The notes: generated by a model from the sequence alone, not told the origin. A stretch of DNA of 36,036 nt from FLUQ01 sp031550605 (GCA_031550605.1 JAVBOK010000047.1:1-36036), one strand, 5' to 3'. Shown: positions 1-8,073, counted from the first letter of the stretch. Made by a program: numbers and translations.

Positions 1-119
1 ATTCCGCGCGCCGCCTGCATGCCATACGCTATGGGGCAAGGGGATCAAGGCCCCGGGGGCGCAGGGCGAGGCCCTGCCGGATCACGGGGCAGCCTCCGCC
101 CGCATCATGCGTGCCCGGC
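1..119. other. Non-coding tail downstream of dsrD
   Basis: I see no convincing gene here. On the minus strand, reading away from dsrD, there are short GC-rich hairpins: CAGGGC-CTC-GCCCTG, and CCATA-CGC-TATGG near position 22. Neither is followed by a T-run, so a classical intrinsic terminator is not evident, although they could help to end dsrABD transcripts or protect their 3' ends. Confidence 0.4.
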
Positions 120-350
120 TCAGCCTTCTTCCGCCTGCCCCTGTTTGCCCGCGCCTTTCAGACCGTACATGGTGGTGCTGCCGGACGACCAGAACTCCAG
201 AATTTCGGTGTTGATCATCGCGGTGAGGATTTTTTTCACCTCACGGGGGCCCTTGTCAGGGAACACTTCCAGGAAGTCCTGAAAATAGAACTTGGTCTTG
301 CTGGTTTTCCCTTTCAAAAAATCCACAACCTTTTGTTGGTCAGCATCCAT
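120..350 (-). CDS. dsrD: DsrD, dissimilatory sulfite reductase-associated small protein
   Basis: A 76-residue cytoplasmic protein close to the usual DsrD length of about 78. The start MDADQQKVVDFL is preceded on the minus strand by an AGAGGGCG-like ribosome site. Family knowledge: DsrD has a winged-helix fold, lies next to dsrAB in sulfate reducers and is reported to activate DsrAB-dependent sulfite reduction rather than bind DNA. The lysine-rich N-terminal half (KGKTSKTKFYF) and the segment VKKILTAMINTEILEFWSSG are typical of the family. It starts 13 bp after the dsrB stop, so the three genes should be cotranscribed. An in-frame ATG lies upstream inside dsrB, but the internal start gives the family length. 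Confidence 0.93.
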   Translation of the reverse strand: MDADQQKVVDFLKGKTSKTKFYFQDFLEVFPDKGPREVKKILTAMINTEILEFWSSGSTTMYGLKGAGKQGQAEEG

Positions 351-363
351 GATACGCCCTCTG

Positions 364-1509
364 TTAGAATTTGAATTGCGTGCTCTGCCGCCAGGTATAG
401 TAAGCAGGGTCGCGGAAGTCGTCAATCAGGTGCGAAGTGAACTCCAGCCCCGTCAGGTCGAAGAACCGCTCCCAGCCGATGCGTTCGGCCCAGTCGCCCA
501 GACGCTCGTACTTCCTGGCGTTGGCCGCGTACACGTCCACGATGTGCCGCACCGTCTTGACCAGCAAAGGCCAGCGCGGCGGCTCGTTCGGGATGTAGGC
601 CACAACAACTTTGGAAAACTTCGGCATGCTGACGCGGTTGGACACCTTGCCGCCCACCATGATGGCGATGCCGTCGCCTTCGCCGTCGGAAATGGGCAGG
701 GCCGGACACATGGTGTAGCAGTTGCCGCAGTACATGCAGCGGTCGTTCTTGATGCCGATGGAGTTGACCTTTTCGCCCTTGTATTCCGTTTTGACCGGAC
801 GCACGGCCGCCGTGGGGCAGGACGCCACCGCCAGCGGAATTTCGCAGAGCTGGTCGGCCCATTCATGGTCCACCATGGGGGGCTTTCTGTGGATGCCCAC
901 CAGACCGATGTCCGAACAGTGCACCGCGCCGCACATGTTGATGCAGCAGGCGAGAGCGATGCGCAGCTTGGCGGGCAGGCGCATGGACTGGAAGTCCGCG
1001 AACATTTCGTCCATCACCGCCTTCACCGGGCCGGAGGCGTCGGTGGCCGGGGTGTGGCAGTGCACCCAGCCCTGGGTGTGCACGATATTGCTGATGCCCG
1101 CGCCCGTGCCGCCCACGGGGAACTTGAAGGACCCGCCCGCGAACTTGCGGGAGGCCAGATCCGCTTTCAGCGCTTTCACGGCATCCAGGCTGGTGACCAT
1201 GAATTCGATGTTGTTGCGAGTGGTGAAACGCACGTACCCGCCGCAGTGCTTGTCCGCAATCTCGCAGATTTCGCGGATATGGGTGACGCTCATCAGGCGG
1301 GCGGCGCCCACGCGCACGGTGTACACCGTGTCGCCGCTTTTGCCGACGTGCAGCAGCACGCCGGGTTCCACGATCTCATGGTAATCCCACGCACCCTTGT
1401 TCTTGGCGATGAAGGGCGGATAGAATTCGTCGTATTTGCGCGGGCCGATGTCGGATATACGGCCTTCCATGGGCTTTGCGGGATTGTATCCGGAAGAAAC
1501 GAATGCCAT
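364..1509 (-). CDS. dsrB: Dissimilatory sulfite reductase beta subunit
   Basis: DsrB pairs with DsrA in the alpha2beta2 enzyme that reduces sulfite in the cytoplasm, the last step of sulfate respiration, working with the sulfur carrier DsrC. The 381-residue length matches the Desulfovibrio protein. The siroheme-coupled [4Fe-4S] ligands are at the expected positions: C151 (HCHTPATDAS) and C188, C189, C193 (ACCINMCG). The inserted ferredoxin domain carries C231 and the CMYCGNCYTMCP cluster at C258/C261/C264/C268. A strong ribosome site (GGGAGGGG) precedes the ATG. The gap to dsrA is 15 bp and to dsrD 13 bp, a tight operon. Everything looks intact, and the subunit should be catalytically competent. 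Confidence 0.98.
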   Translation of the reverse strand: MAFVSSGYNPAKPMEGRISDIGPRKYDEFYPPFIAKNKGAWDYHEIVEPGVLLHVGKSGDTVYTVRVGAARLMSVTHIREICEIADKHCGGYVRFTTRNNIEFMVTSLDAVKALKADLASRKFAGGSFKFPVGGTGAGISNIVHTQGWVHCHTPATDASGPVKAVMDEMFADFQSMRLPAKLRIALACCINMCGAVHCSDIGLVGIHRKPPMVDHEWADQLCEIPLAVASCPTAAVRPVKTEYKGEKVNSIGIKNDRCMYCGNCYTMCPALPISDGEGDGIAIMVGGKVSNRVSMPKFSKVVVAYIPNEPPRWPLLVKTVRHIVDVYAANARKYERLGDWAERIGWERFFDLTGLEFTSHLIDDFRDPAYYTWRQSTQFKF

Positions 1510-1524
1510 TGTGATCCCCTCCCT

Positions 1525-2844
1525 TTACCGTACGAACGGATGACGTTTGCGATAGGCCTCAAGGTCGCGGTCCCAACCGCCGGGCACTTCCTCTTCCTTG
1601 AAAAAGATGTACGGGTTGTGGCGCGGTTCCTTCACATGCACGGCCTGGGGTTTCACATTGGTGACCGAAAGCAGTTTCTGGAACGAAAGCCGTTTGATGG
1701 TTTCGCCCAGGCGCTCACGGTTTTTGCCTTCTTCCATCCACCAGTCCCAGATGCTCTCGATGACTTCTTTGACTTCGCCATAGGGCGGAGTGACTTCCAC
1801 AAAAGGCACCAGAAGCGAGCCCATCTGCGCGCCGTCCAGGATCGGGGCTTTCGCGCCGACCAGGATGGATGCGCCGCGTTCGTCGCCGATGCGCAGAGCC
1901 CGCGGCATGGTGTTGATGCAGTGCATGCAGCGGGTGCATTCCCTGTCGTTGATGGTCAGCCTGGAGCCGTCCCATTTCATGCACTGCGTGGGACAGCGGG
2001 AGACGACTTCGTCCTCGATGCAGAACTTGCCCCAGTCGCGGCCGGAAAAAGCGCCCGCGTTGGGGGCCAGGTCGCCGTCCACATACCCTTTGACCGCGGC
2101 CTGATCGATTTTGATGTCGTCCTTCCAGGTGCCGATGACCGAAAAGTCGGACCGGGCGATGGACGCCACGCAACCGTTGGGGCATCCGTCGAACTTGAAT
2201 TTGAACTTGTAGGGGAACGCGGGCCGGTGCAATTCGTCCTGATAATCCTGGGTCAGGGTGTAGCACAGATCCTGCGTGTCATAACAGGCATACTGGCAGC
2301 GCGAAGGACCCAGGCAGCATTCGGGCGTGCGCAGATTGGAGCCGGAACCGCCCAGGTCGGTATTGACCTTGTGGGTCAGTTCGTAAAACACTTCTTCCAG
2401 TTGCGGGGTCTGGGTGCCCAGCAGAATGATGTCGCCGGTGGACCCGTGCAGGTTGGTCAGGCCGGACCCGCGCATATCCCAGATATCGCAGATCTGGCGG
2501 AGAAATTCGGTGGTGTAGTACTTGGCCGCGGGCTGGTTGACGCGCATGGTATGAAAATGCGCCACCCCGGGGAACGCGTTCGGCTGGTCGCAATACCGGC
2601 CGATGACGCCGCCGCCGTACCCGAACACGCCGACGATGCCGCCGTGCTTCCAGTGGGTTTCGCCGTCGGTATAGGACAGTTCAAGAACGCCCAGAAGGTC
2701 TTCGGGGCAATCCACCGGGATCTGGTATTCCACCTTGTCCGGGTTTTCCGCCCTGTGCTCCGCTTCCTGTTTTATATCCGAGACAAAGCTGGGCCAGGGG
2801 CCGGACTCAAGTTGGTCCAGCTTGGGGGTCGCGTGTTTCACCAT
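1525..2844 (-). CDS. dsrA: Dissimilatory sulfite reductase alpha subunit
   Basis: DsrA is the alpha subunit of the siroheme sulfite reductase. The start at MVKHATPKLDQLES gives 439 residues, close to the Desulfovibrio length of about 437, and has a good ribosome site (GGAGGT, 6 bp upstream). A further in-frame ATG upstream would add 21 unlikely residues. Cluster ligands C177, C183, C221 and C225 coincide with the D. vulgaris numbering, and the ferredoxin domain has C284, C303, C306 and C309 (RECTRCMHC). First gene of dsrABD. A candidate promoter and a Rex/HcpR-like dyad lie about 65-95 bp upstream of the start, which would couple expression to redox state or electron-acceptor supply. Confidence 0.98.
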   Translation of the reverse strand: MVKHATPKLDQLESGPWPSFVSDIKQEAEHRAENPDKVEYQIPVDCPEDLLGVLELSYTDGETHWKHGGIVGVFGYGGGVIGRYCDQPNAFPGVAHFHTMRVNQPAAKYYTTEFLRQICDIWDMRGSGLTNLHGSTGDIILLGTQTPQLEEVFYELTHKVNTDLGGSGSNLRTPECCLGPSRCQYACYDTQDLCYTLTQDYQDELHRPAFPYKFKFKFDGCPNGCVASIARSDFSVIGTWKDDIKIDQAAVKGYVDGDLAPNAGAFSGRDWGKFCIEDEVVSRCPTQCMKWDGSRLTINDRECTRCMHCINTMPRALRIGDERGASILVGAKAPILDGAQMGSLLVPFVEVTPPYGEVKEVIESIWDWWMEEGKNRERLGETIKRLSFQKLLSVTNVKPQAVHVKEPRHNPYIFFKEEEVPGGWDRDLEAYRKRHPFVR

Positions 2845-2891
2845 TACCCTACCTCCAATGTAAGAGTGAGCATTTTTTCGTATACGCCAGC

Positions 2892-2909
2892 TTATGAATA
2901 TCTTCACAA
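2892..2909 (-). promoter_or_regulatory. Rex- or HcpR-like operator overlapping the dsrA start point
   Basis: On the minus strand the 18-mer TTGTGAAGATATTCATAA lies directly after the proposed -10. It matches the Rex pattern TTGTGAA-N4-TTCACAA with one mismatch. It also fits the CRP/FNR-type pattern TTGTGA-N6-TCACAA attributed to HcpR in Desulfovibrio, so the two cannot be separated by eye. A protein bound here would cover the transcription start and act as a repressor. Confidence 0.5.
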
Positions 2910-2938
2910 GTCCTATGGGGCACGGTTTTTTTTGTCAA
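2910..2938 (-). promoter_or_regulatory. Candidate sigma-70 promoter of dsrABD
   Basis: On the minus strand a perfect -35 TTGACA (plus-strand 2933-2938) is followed after 17 bp, starting with an A-tract, by TAGGAC as a weak -10 (2910-2915). The start point would fall near 2903, leaving a leader of about 60 nt to the dsrA ATG at 2844. The weak -10 could allow activator control. The placement is inferred from sequence only. Confidence 0.5.
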
Positions 2939-3099
2939 GGCAAGGGCGGGAAGGCCAGGGGAAAAAATCCTGCGACCGTAAGGGGAAACAGCTACTTATG
3001 AAAATAATCGGTATATCTTAGTCATGACGCCTATTACCCAGGCGCTGCGCAACGTGCGTCCGTATTGCCTAATCGTGCGCATCATGCCACTATACATCC

Positions 3100-3381
3100 A
3101 TGCGTGACGAAAACGGTTCCTACTATTATCCCTGCCCGGCGGCCCCCAAAAGCCGTGTATACGTGCGCCGGGGACCTGAAGGCGCGGAATTCAGGCTGTG
3201 GCACGCGGACCATCCCCAGGTCTGGGAGAAGCACGGCTGGCTGGGCCGGGCCGCTCTGGACGCGGCGGCGGCAATGTACCGCGAACGGGGTACCGGCGCG
3301 GACCCCCTGCTGCTGTACGACACGGCCGTTGCCGAAGCGCTGCTGCAGGAAGAAGAACGCAAGGGGGCTGGCCATGCCTAA
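3100..3381 (+). CDS. Hypothetical protein, divergent from dsrA
   Basis: A 93-residue protein not recognised as any named family. It begins MRDENGSYYYPCPAAPK, contains an aromatic and charged middle (FRLWHADHPQVWEKHGWLG) and ends in an alanine- and glutamate-rich helix. There is no signal peptide and no membrane segment. Its last 8 bp overlap the start of the next gene, which argues for translational coupling and against a spurious frame. No clear Shine-Dalgarno precedes the ATG, so the start is uncertain. It is transcribed away from dsrA across a 255 bp shared upstream region. Confidence 0.6.
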   Translation: MRDENGSYYYPCPAAPKSRVYVRRGPEGAEFRLWHADHPQVWEKHGWLGRAALDAAAAMYRERGTGADPLLLYDTAVAEALLQEEERKGAGHA

Positions 3382-4144
3382 ACGATGGCTGGAAGCGAAC
3401 GAACCGCGGTTCGTGGCCGACATTCTGCGCGATTTCTGCATGGTCAGCATCACGCTGGAAGAGCAGTTCGCACGTTTCGACCGCGCGGGCAATCTGTCCT
3501 TTCCCGTGCTGCGCGACCTTCTGGGCGACATGATGGACAAGGGCCTGCTCTGGCGGCTCAAAGACATGGCCCACCATGTGCTGCGCGATGCCAGGGATGC
3601 CGGTTCAGCGGCCCGCCTGCTGGACTGGGCCATCGGATACATTTTTCACGAAACCATCAAACTGATGGAAGACGCCCATCAGCAACAATATTACACGCCC
3701 GGGCTTTCCGCCATGGCGGAAGCGGATCCTGCCGTGCGCGGCGACGAGGCCGCCGGGGCTTTCGGCCTGATCACCAACGAGAACACTGCGGACATGCGCC
3801 GGGGCGTGGACCGCATCCGCCGCCTGCTTACCCATGCCCGCAGCGTATTCCGCCGCTATTACGCGGACCAGGCGGACAACAGGCATCTGGCCCGCCTTCT
3901 GCACGACCGGGAAGACCTGATCCGCACGGTTTTCGGCCCGGATTACGACACCTTCATCGCGGCCGTCTACAACGGCGAACCGGAACGACTGTACCTTGAA
4001 GCGGCCGCCGCCCTGCTGGAAGGGGGGCGGGTGGAAGAAGCCGCCGCCGCCGCGCGCAAGGCCGAATCCCTTGCGCCGGACAAGCCCGGCGCCCTGGCCG
4101 CGGCGCAACGCATAACGGCGGAGGTGGAAACAAGCGCATCCTGA
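3374..4144 (+). CDS. Hypothetical alpha-helical protein with TPR-like C-terminus
   Basis: A 256-residue soluble protein, predicted largely helical, of no family I can name. It starts MPKRWLEANEPRFVADIL; the ATG lies inside the end of the preceding 93-residue gene, after an AAGGGGG run that could serve as ribosome site. The middle has histidine- and charge-rich helices (HHVLRDARDAGS, HETIKLMEDAHQQQYY). The last 45 residues (YLEAAAALLEGGRVEEAAAAA, then KAESLAPDKPGALAAAQ) resemble one tetratricopeptide repeat, which suggests protein binding. It probably works with the upstream small protein. A link to sulfite respiration is only positional. Confidence 0.68.
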   Translation: MPKRWLEANEPRFVADILRDFCMVSITLEEQFARFDRAGNLSFPVLRDLLGDMMDKGLLWRLKDMAHHVLRDARDAGSAARLLDWAIGYIFHETIKLMEDAHQQQYYTPGLSAMAEADPAVRGDEAAGAFGLITNENTADMRRGVDRIRRLLTHARSVFRRYYADQADNRHLARLLHDREDLIRTVFGPDYDTFIAAVYNGEPERLYLEAAAALLEGGRVEEAAAAARKAESLAPDKPGALAAAQRITAEVETSAS

Positions 4145-4259
4145 TGCCCCGGCATTGCCCTTGCCGGCGTTTCCGGGTATCGCTTTTCCCTATGAATGCC
4201 GCTTCAGCCCTTCCCCGCGCCGCGTTTCGCGGCCATGCCACCCATGCGAGTCCGCCGTC

Positions 4260-5291
4260 ATGAAAGCCGTCGCGTTCTATCTGCCGCAGTTTCACGTCAT
4301 TCCGGAAAATGAGGCCGTGTACGGAACAGGCTTCACGGAATGGAACAACGTCCGCTCAGCGCTTCCCTGTTTCGAAGGGCACTACCAGCCGCACGAGCCC
4401 CATGAGCGCATCGGATACTACGATCTGACGGACGAGGCCTTTCTGACAGCGCAGCACGATCTTGCCTATGACCACGGCATACGGGCTTTCTGCTATTATT
4501 ACTACAACATGGGCGGCCGCACGCTGCTTGAAAGGCCCCTGAAAATCATCAGCAACAGCCGCCATATCCGGAACGAATTCTGCCTGTGCTGGGATCACCA
4601 CAGCTGGTACGACAATACGCTGCCGGAGCGGAAGGTTCCGTTCATAGAGCAGATTTATTCTCCCGAGGAAGGCCGAAAGCTGATCCGGGCCCTGCAGCCG
4701 TACTTCGCCAACCCGCGCTATCTCCGGATCAACGGCAGCCCCCTGTTCCTCGTGTTCGCCCCCGAACGCTGCCCGGACATCAAACGCTATGCCGAAGTCT
4801 GGCGCGAGGAGATGCCGCGCATGGGGTTTGCCGGCATCTGCCTGGCCGGGGTCGAATCGTACCTGGGCTGCCGTCCGGACGTTTACGGTTTTGACTGCAT
4901 GGTGGAATTCGCGCCGAACTGGCATCGGGAACATCAGCTGTCCCTGCCCGGGGAAGAGCCCAGGCGGCAGGATTACATCCGGACCGTCAAGTCCATGCTG
5001 GCGAAAGAAGTGCCGGAGTACACGCGGCTGCGTTGCGCCTTTCCCGCCTGGGACAACACCCCGCGCAGGGGGAAAAAGGGCATCGCCTGCACGGGCGCGT
5101 CGCCGGAAGCCTTTGCCGTCATGCTGGAAGCCCTGGCCGCGTACACGAAAGAAGTTCTGCCCCCAGACATGCAGTATCTGTTCATCAACGCCTGGAACGA
5201 ATGGGGGGAAGGCTGCCACCTGGAACCGGACAAACGACACGGTTTCACGTATCCGGATATTGTCCGGAACATCATGCGGCAGTTTGGATAG
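4260..5291 (+). CDS. WbsX-family (GH99-like) polysaccharide protein
   Basis: A 343-residue protein with the glycosyltransferase-WbsX domain over almost its whole length. Hallmarks are AFYLPQFHVIPENEAVYGTG at residues 5-24, then FTEWNNV, FCYYYYNMGGRTLLERPL, FCLCWDHHSWYD, YLRINGSPLFLVF and, near the C-terminus, INAWNEWGEGCHLEPD. Family knowledge: WbsX-like proteins occur in O-antigen and capsule loci and resemble GH99 endo-mannosidases, so the enzyme could be a hydrolase or a transferase. It has no signal peptide, so it should act in the cytoplasm. The start at MKAVAFYLPQF fits the domain edge, but its ribosome site is weak; in-frame ATGs upstream would add an arginine/proline-rich stretch. No other polysaccharide gene is adjacent. 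Confidence 0.85.
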   Translation: MKAVAFYLPQFHVIPENEAVYGTGFTEWNNVRSALPCFEGHYQPHEPHERIGYYDLTDEAFLTAQHDLAYDHGIRAFCYYYYNMGGRTLLERPLKIISNSRHIRNEFCLCWDHHSWYDNTLPERKVPFIEQIYSPEEGRKLIRALQPYFANPRYLRINGSPLFLVFAPERCPDIKRYAEVWREEMPRMGFAGICLAGVESYLGCRPDVYGFDCMVEFAPNWHREHQLSLPGEEPRRQDYIRTVKSMLAKEVPEYTRLRCAFPAWDNTPRRGKKGIACTGASPEAFAVMLEALAAYTKEVLPPDMQYLFINAWNEWGEGCHLEPDKRHGFTYPDIVRNIMRQFG

Positions 5292-5323
5292 TTTCACATC
5301 CTGATCGGAAAACCAGACCGGGC

Positions 5324-5461
5324 CTATTGCAGGTCATGCCCGTCGAACCTGCCCTCCCGGTCTTCCCGTTCCCGCTTTTCCACCCGCACGGCGTCCGGCG
5401 CTTCCGGAAAGCCGCCGGGCGGAAAGAACAGGTCCCGGCCGGCCCTGTGCCGCCGCGCCAT
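5324..5461 (-). CDS. Possible small charged protein
   Basis: A 45-codon frame on the minus strand in the 282 bp gap between the WbsX and RNase J genes. It starts MARRHRAGRDLFFPPGGF and continues with a strongly charged tail (VEKREREDREGRFDGHDLQ). The composition looks more like protein than most antisense frames here, but there is no evident ribosome site and I recognise no family. The frame continues upstream without an ATG to a stop 19 codons earlier. It may be chance. Confidence 0.25.
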   Translation of the reverse strand: MARRHRAGRDLFFPPGGFPEAPDAVRVEKREREDREGRFDGHDLQ

Positions 5462-5573
5462 TTTGTGCAGAGCGCGGAAAGCGTACCGATTGCCCTTGTG
5501 CCGCTTTCAGGGTACAAACGTATGTTTTCCGGACCATATTGTCCGCCGCACGCATCCGCTTTTTGGAGAAAGA

Positions 5574-7235
5574 ATGACTGACGCCTCACCGTACGTGACC
5601 CTCACCCCCCTGGGAGGCCTGGGAGAAATCGGCCTCAACTGCATGACCCTGGCCTCGCCCGAAGGCACGGTCATGCTTGACTGCGGCCTGATGTTCCCCA
5701 GCGATTATCACCTGGGGGTGGACATCATCATCCCCCGCTTCGATTCCATCCTGCAGGACAAAGAACGCTTGCAGGGCATGGTCATCACCCACGGCCACGA
5801 AGACCATATCGGCGCCCTGCCCCATCTGCTGGCCCAGGTCAAAGCGCCGGTGTACGCCTCCCCTTTCACCCTGGCCCTGATCGAACACAAGCTGAAGGAG
5901 CACAACCTGCACGGCAGGGTGCCGCTCATACCGGTCCTGCCGGAGGAACCGCTGTCCCTGGCGGGCTGCACCTTCCACTTTTTCCCGGTCTGCCATTCCA
6001 TCATCGACGGCTACGCCGTGGGCATCGAAACCCCCGTGGGCTCCATCCTGCATACCGGCGATTTCAAAATCGACCCCGACCCTCTGGAGGGTCCGGGCAC
6101 CAACCTGGATCTGTTCCGCGCCTTTGCCGGGCCGGGCGGAGTGCGGCTGCTTCTGTCCGATTCCACCAACATTGAACGGGACGGCCACAGCCTGACCGAG
6201 CGTCAGGTGCTTGAATCGCTGCGCCGCTTTTTCGGCGAAAGCCGCGGCCGCATCATTGTCACCCTGTTTTCCAGCCATATCCAGCGCATACAGGAAGTGT
6301 TCGACTGCGCCGCGGAAACCGGCCGCAGCGTAGCGGTCAACGGCCGCAGCCTGGTCAACAACATCGAAATGGCGTTTGACCTGGGGCGGTTGCGTCCGCC
6401 GCCGGGCCTGTTTCTGGACCCGGCGTCCATGCCCGCTCTGCCCGACGAAGAAGTGGTGCTGCTGGTCACCGGGTCCCAGGGCGAACCGCTGTCCGTGCTT
6501 TCGCGCATTGCCAGGGGCGACCACAAACAGCTGGCCATTCACAAGGGCGACACGGTCATCATGTCCTCCCGGCTGATCCCCGGCAACACGACCGCGGTGA
6601 CGGCGCTGATCAACACCCTGTACCGCCAGGGCGCGGAGGTGTATTACGAAGCCGTGCGGGCTATCCATGCATCCGGCCACGCGCACAGGGAAGAGCTGAC
6701 CGCCATGATCGACGCGGTGCGGCCGGAATATTTCGTGCCCGTTCACGGGGAATACCGCCACCTGGTCAAGCACCGCCGCCTGGCCGCGCAGCAGGGGGTA
6801 GCCGAAGACAAGGCCCTGATCCTGGAAGACGGCCAGCCCATCACCCTGACCACGGACGGCGTGCGTTTTGAAGAACCCATTGAGGCCGAATCCATCCTGG
6901 TGGACGGCAAGGGCGTGGGCGACGTGGGCCAGGCGGTGCTGAAAGAACGGCATCTGCTGGGCGACGAGGGCATGGTCGTGGTGGTTCTGGTCCTGAACGG
7001 GGCCACCTGGGACGTGCTGCACGGGCCGGAAGTGCTGTCCAAGGGATTCGTGTTCGAGCAGCAGTTCAGCCACGTGCTGGAGGACGCCCGCTGTGTCGTG
7101 CTTGACGTGCTGGAAGACACGGAACCCGGCGATGTGGACAAACTGCAGGAAAAGGTCCGCCCCGCCCTGCGCCGTTTTTTCCGCAAAATAGTGGGCCGCG
7201 ATCCGGTGATCGTGCCTGTGGTGACGGTTATTTGA
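5574..7235 (+). CDS. rnj: Ribonuclease J
   Basis: A 553-residue metallo-beta-lactamase/beta-CASP ribonuclease, the usual RNase J length. The zinc motif HGHEDH is at residues 73-78; LHTGDFKIDPDP supplies the metal-binding aspartate. The beta-CASP domain shows TGSQGEPLS and the histidine motifs SGHAHREEL and PVHGEYRHL, followed by the C-terminal oligomerisation domain. Family role: 5'-to-3' exonuclease and endonuclease in mRNA turnover and rRNA maturation. The start MTDASPYVTLTPLGG follows a good GGAG ribosome site. It is transcribed alone or with the next gene; the 95 bp gap contains GC-rich hairpins. Confidence 0.94.
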   Translation: MTDASPYVTLTPLGGLGEIGLNCMTLASPEGTVMLDCGLMFPSDYHLGVDIIIPRFDSILQDKERLQGMVITHGHEDHIGALPHLLAQVKAPVYASPFTLALIEHKLKEHNLHGRVPLIPVLPEEPLSLAGCTFHFFPVCHSIIDGYAVGIETPVGSILHTGDFKIDPDPLEGPGTNLDLFRAFAGPGGVRLLLSDSTNIERDGHSLTERQVLESLRRFFGESRGRIIVTLFSSHIQRIQEVFDCAAETGRSVAVNGRSLVNNIEMAFDLGRLRPPPGLFLDPASMPALPDEEVVLLVTGSQGEPLSVLSRIARGDHKQLAIHKGDTVIMSSRLIPGNTTAVTALINTLYRQGAEVYYEAVRAIHASGHAHREELTAMIDAVRPEYFVPVHGEYRHLVKHRRLAAQQGVAEDKALILEDGQPITLTTDGVRFEEPIEAESILVDGKGVGDVGQAVLKERHLLGDEGMVVVVLVLNGATWDVLHGPEVLSKGFVFEQQFSHVLEDARCVVLDVLEDTEPGDVDKLQEKVRPALRRFFRKIVGRDPVIVPVVTVI

Positions 7236-7318
7236 ACCTCCGGGGGCTTCGCCTCCGGCAACCCCGCCGGGGGAGGGCATCCCCCGGACCCCGCGCCATG
7301 GGGAACGGCGCGTCCTGA
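7236..7318. repeat. GC-rich palindromic intergenic element
   Basis: Immediately after the RNase J stop there is a run of overlapping short inverted repeats made of CCGGGGG/CCCCCGG blocks. Examples are GCCTCCGGC and CCGCCGGGGGAGGGC followed by ATCCCCCGGA. No T-run follows, so it is more likely an mRNA 3'-end stabiliser or a REP-like element than an intrinsic terminator. Confidence 0.4.
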
Positions 7319-7330
7319 AAGGAGCATGCC

Positions 7331-7825
7331 ATGCATTATCCCGTACGCCGCAAAGAAAGACAGATCTCCCCTGAAGAAGCCCGCGCGCTTTTTGATGCCC
7401 GCGAGTATCTGGTCATGGCCACGGTCGGCAGGGACGGAGCCCCCTACAGCGTGCCCCTGTCCTATGTCGTCCTTGATGACACCGTATACTTTCACTGCGC
7501 GACGGAAGGCCGCAAGGTAGCCAATCTGGCTTTCTGTCCCAAGGTGTCTCTGACGGCGGTCGGCTCCACCCAGCCCGTGTTCGACACGAGCTTTTCCACC
7601 TATTACGAAAGCGCGCTGGTCGAAGGCGAAGCCCGTTCCGTCACGGACGACGGGGAAAAGAAAAAAGCCCTGCTGGCCCTGGCGGAAAAATACCTGCCGG
7701 AACACATGGACAAGGCGGAAGAATACATCGCCAAATCATGGAACCGCACGGCCGTATACGCCGTTTCCATCGACTCCGTCAGCGGCAAGGCCAAACGACG
7801 GCCGCCGGCCTCTTCGCCGGGCTGA
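7331..7825 (+). CDS. Pyridoxamine 5'-phosphate oxidase-fold flavin-binding protein
   Basis: A 164-residue protein of the PNPOx-like split-barrel superfamily. It begins MHYPVRRKERQISPEEARAL and has the signature LVMATVGRDGAPYSVPLSYV (residues 27-46), then DTVYFHCATEGRKVANL, typical of Nim/Rv-type FMN-binding proteins. Members bind FMN or F420 and reduce small molecules, or simply store flavin; true PNP oxidase activity is unlikely given the short length. The ATG has a strong ribosome site (AAAGGAG, 6 bp spacing). A second ATG 5 bp earlier is in another frame. The C-terminus is basic and proline-rich. Confidence 0.85.
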   Translation: MHYPVRRKERQISPEEARALFDAREYLVMATVGRDGAPYSVPLSYVVLDDTVYFHCATEGRKVANLAFCPKVSLTAVGSTQPVFDTSFSTYYESALVEGEARSVTDDGEKKKALLALAEKYLPEHMDKAEEYIAKSWNRTAVYAVSIDSVSGKAKRRPPASSPG

Positions 7826-7835
7826 CATCTCCCCA

Positions 7836-7900
7836 GATTGATGACAAAACCCGTCCAGCCGGGGTTCGCAAGGGCTCGCTCACGCCGGCGCCTGCCGGCA
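7836..7900 (+). repeat. Intergenic repeat element, left copy
   Basis: It begins with GATTGATGACAAA (7836-7848), whose exact reverse complement lies at 13541-13553. The sequence after it in both copies forms a CCCG/CGGG hairpin and then a GCCGGCG-rich block, so the similarity is wider than the 13 bp core although diverged. The two copies bracket the RpiR-TRAP-TAXI-Alr cluster. Confidence 0.5.
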
Positions 7901-8015
7901 ACAATGAATGCCGCCTGCGCCTGCGTGGCAGTTTGTTGCCCAAAAAGACTCTGCCAACAGCCGCAGATCTTTCCCTGCCCGGCGTACTGCCGGGAATCCG
8001 GCCGACCGGCATTGC

Positions 8016-8053
8016 AGCCTTCTGTCCCCTTGGCGGAACAGAAGGCTTTTGTG
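8016..8053 (+). terminator. Candidate intrinsic terminator
   Basis: A perfect 10 bp stem (AGCCTTCTGT at 8016-8025 with ACAGAAGGCT at 8038-8047), a 12 nt loop and then TTTGTG. The T-run is short, so efficiency is uncertain. It would separate the PNPOx gene from the RpiR transcription unit. Confidence 0.5.
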
Positions 8054-8073
8054 GTCGTCCGCCATCATCCCGC

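Noticed and set aside
292..3021. A 909-codon open frame on the plus strand across dsrA and dsrB
   Set aside because: It is antisense to two certain genes with intact catalytic motifs. Long antisense frames are expected in GC-rich coding DNA; the translation is rich in His, Val, Gly and Arg and has no recognisable domain.
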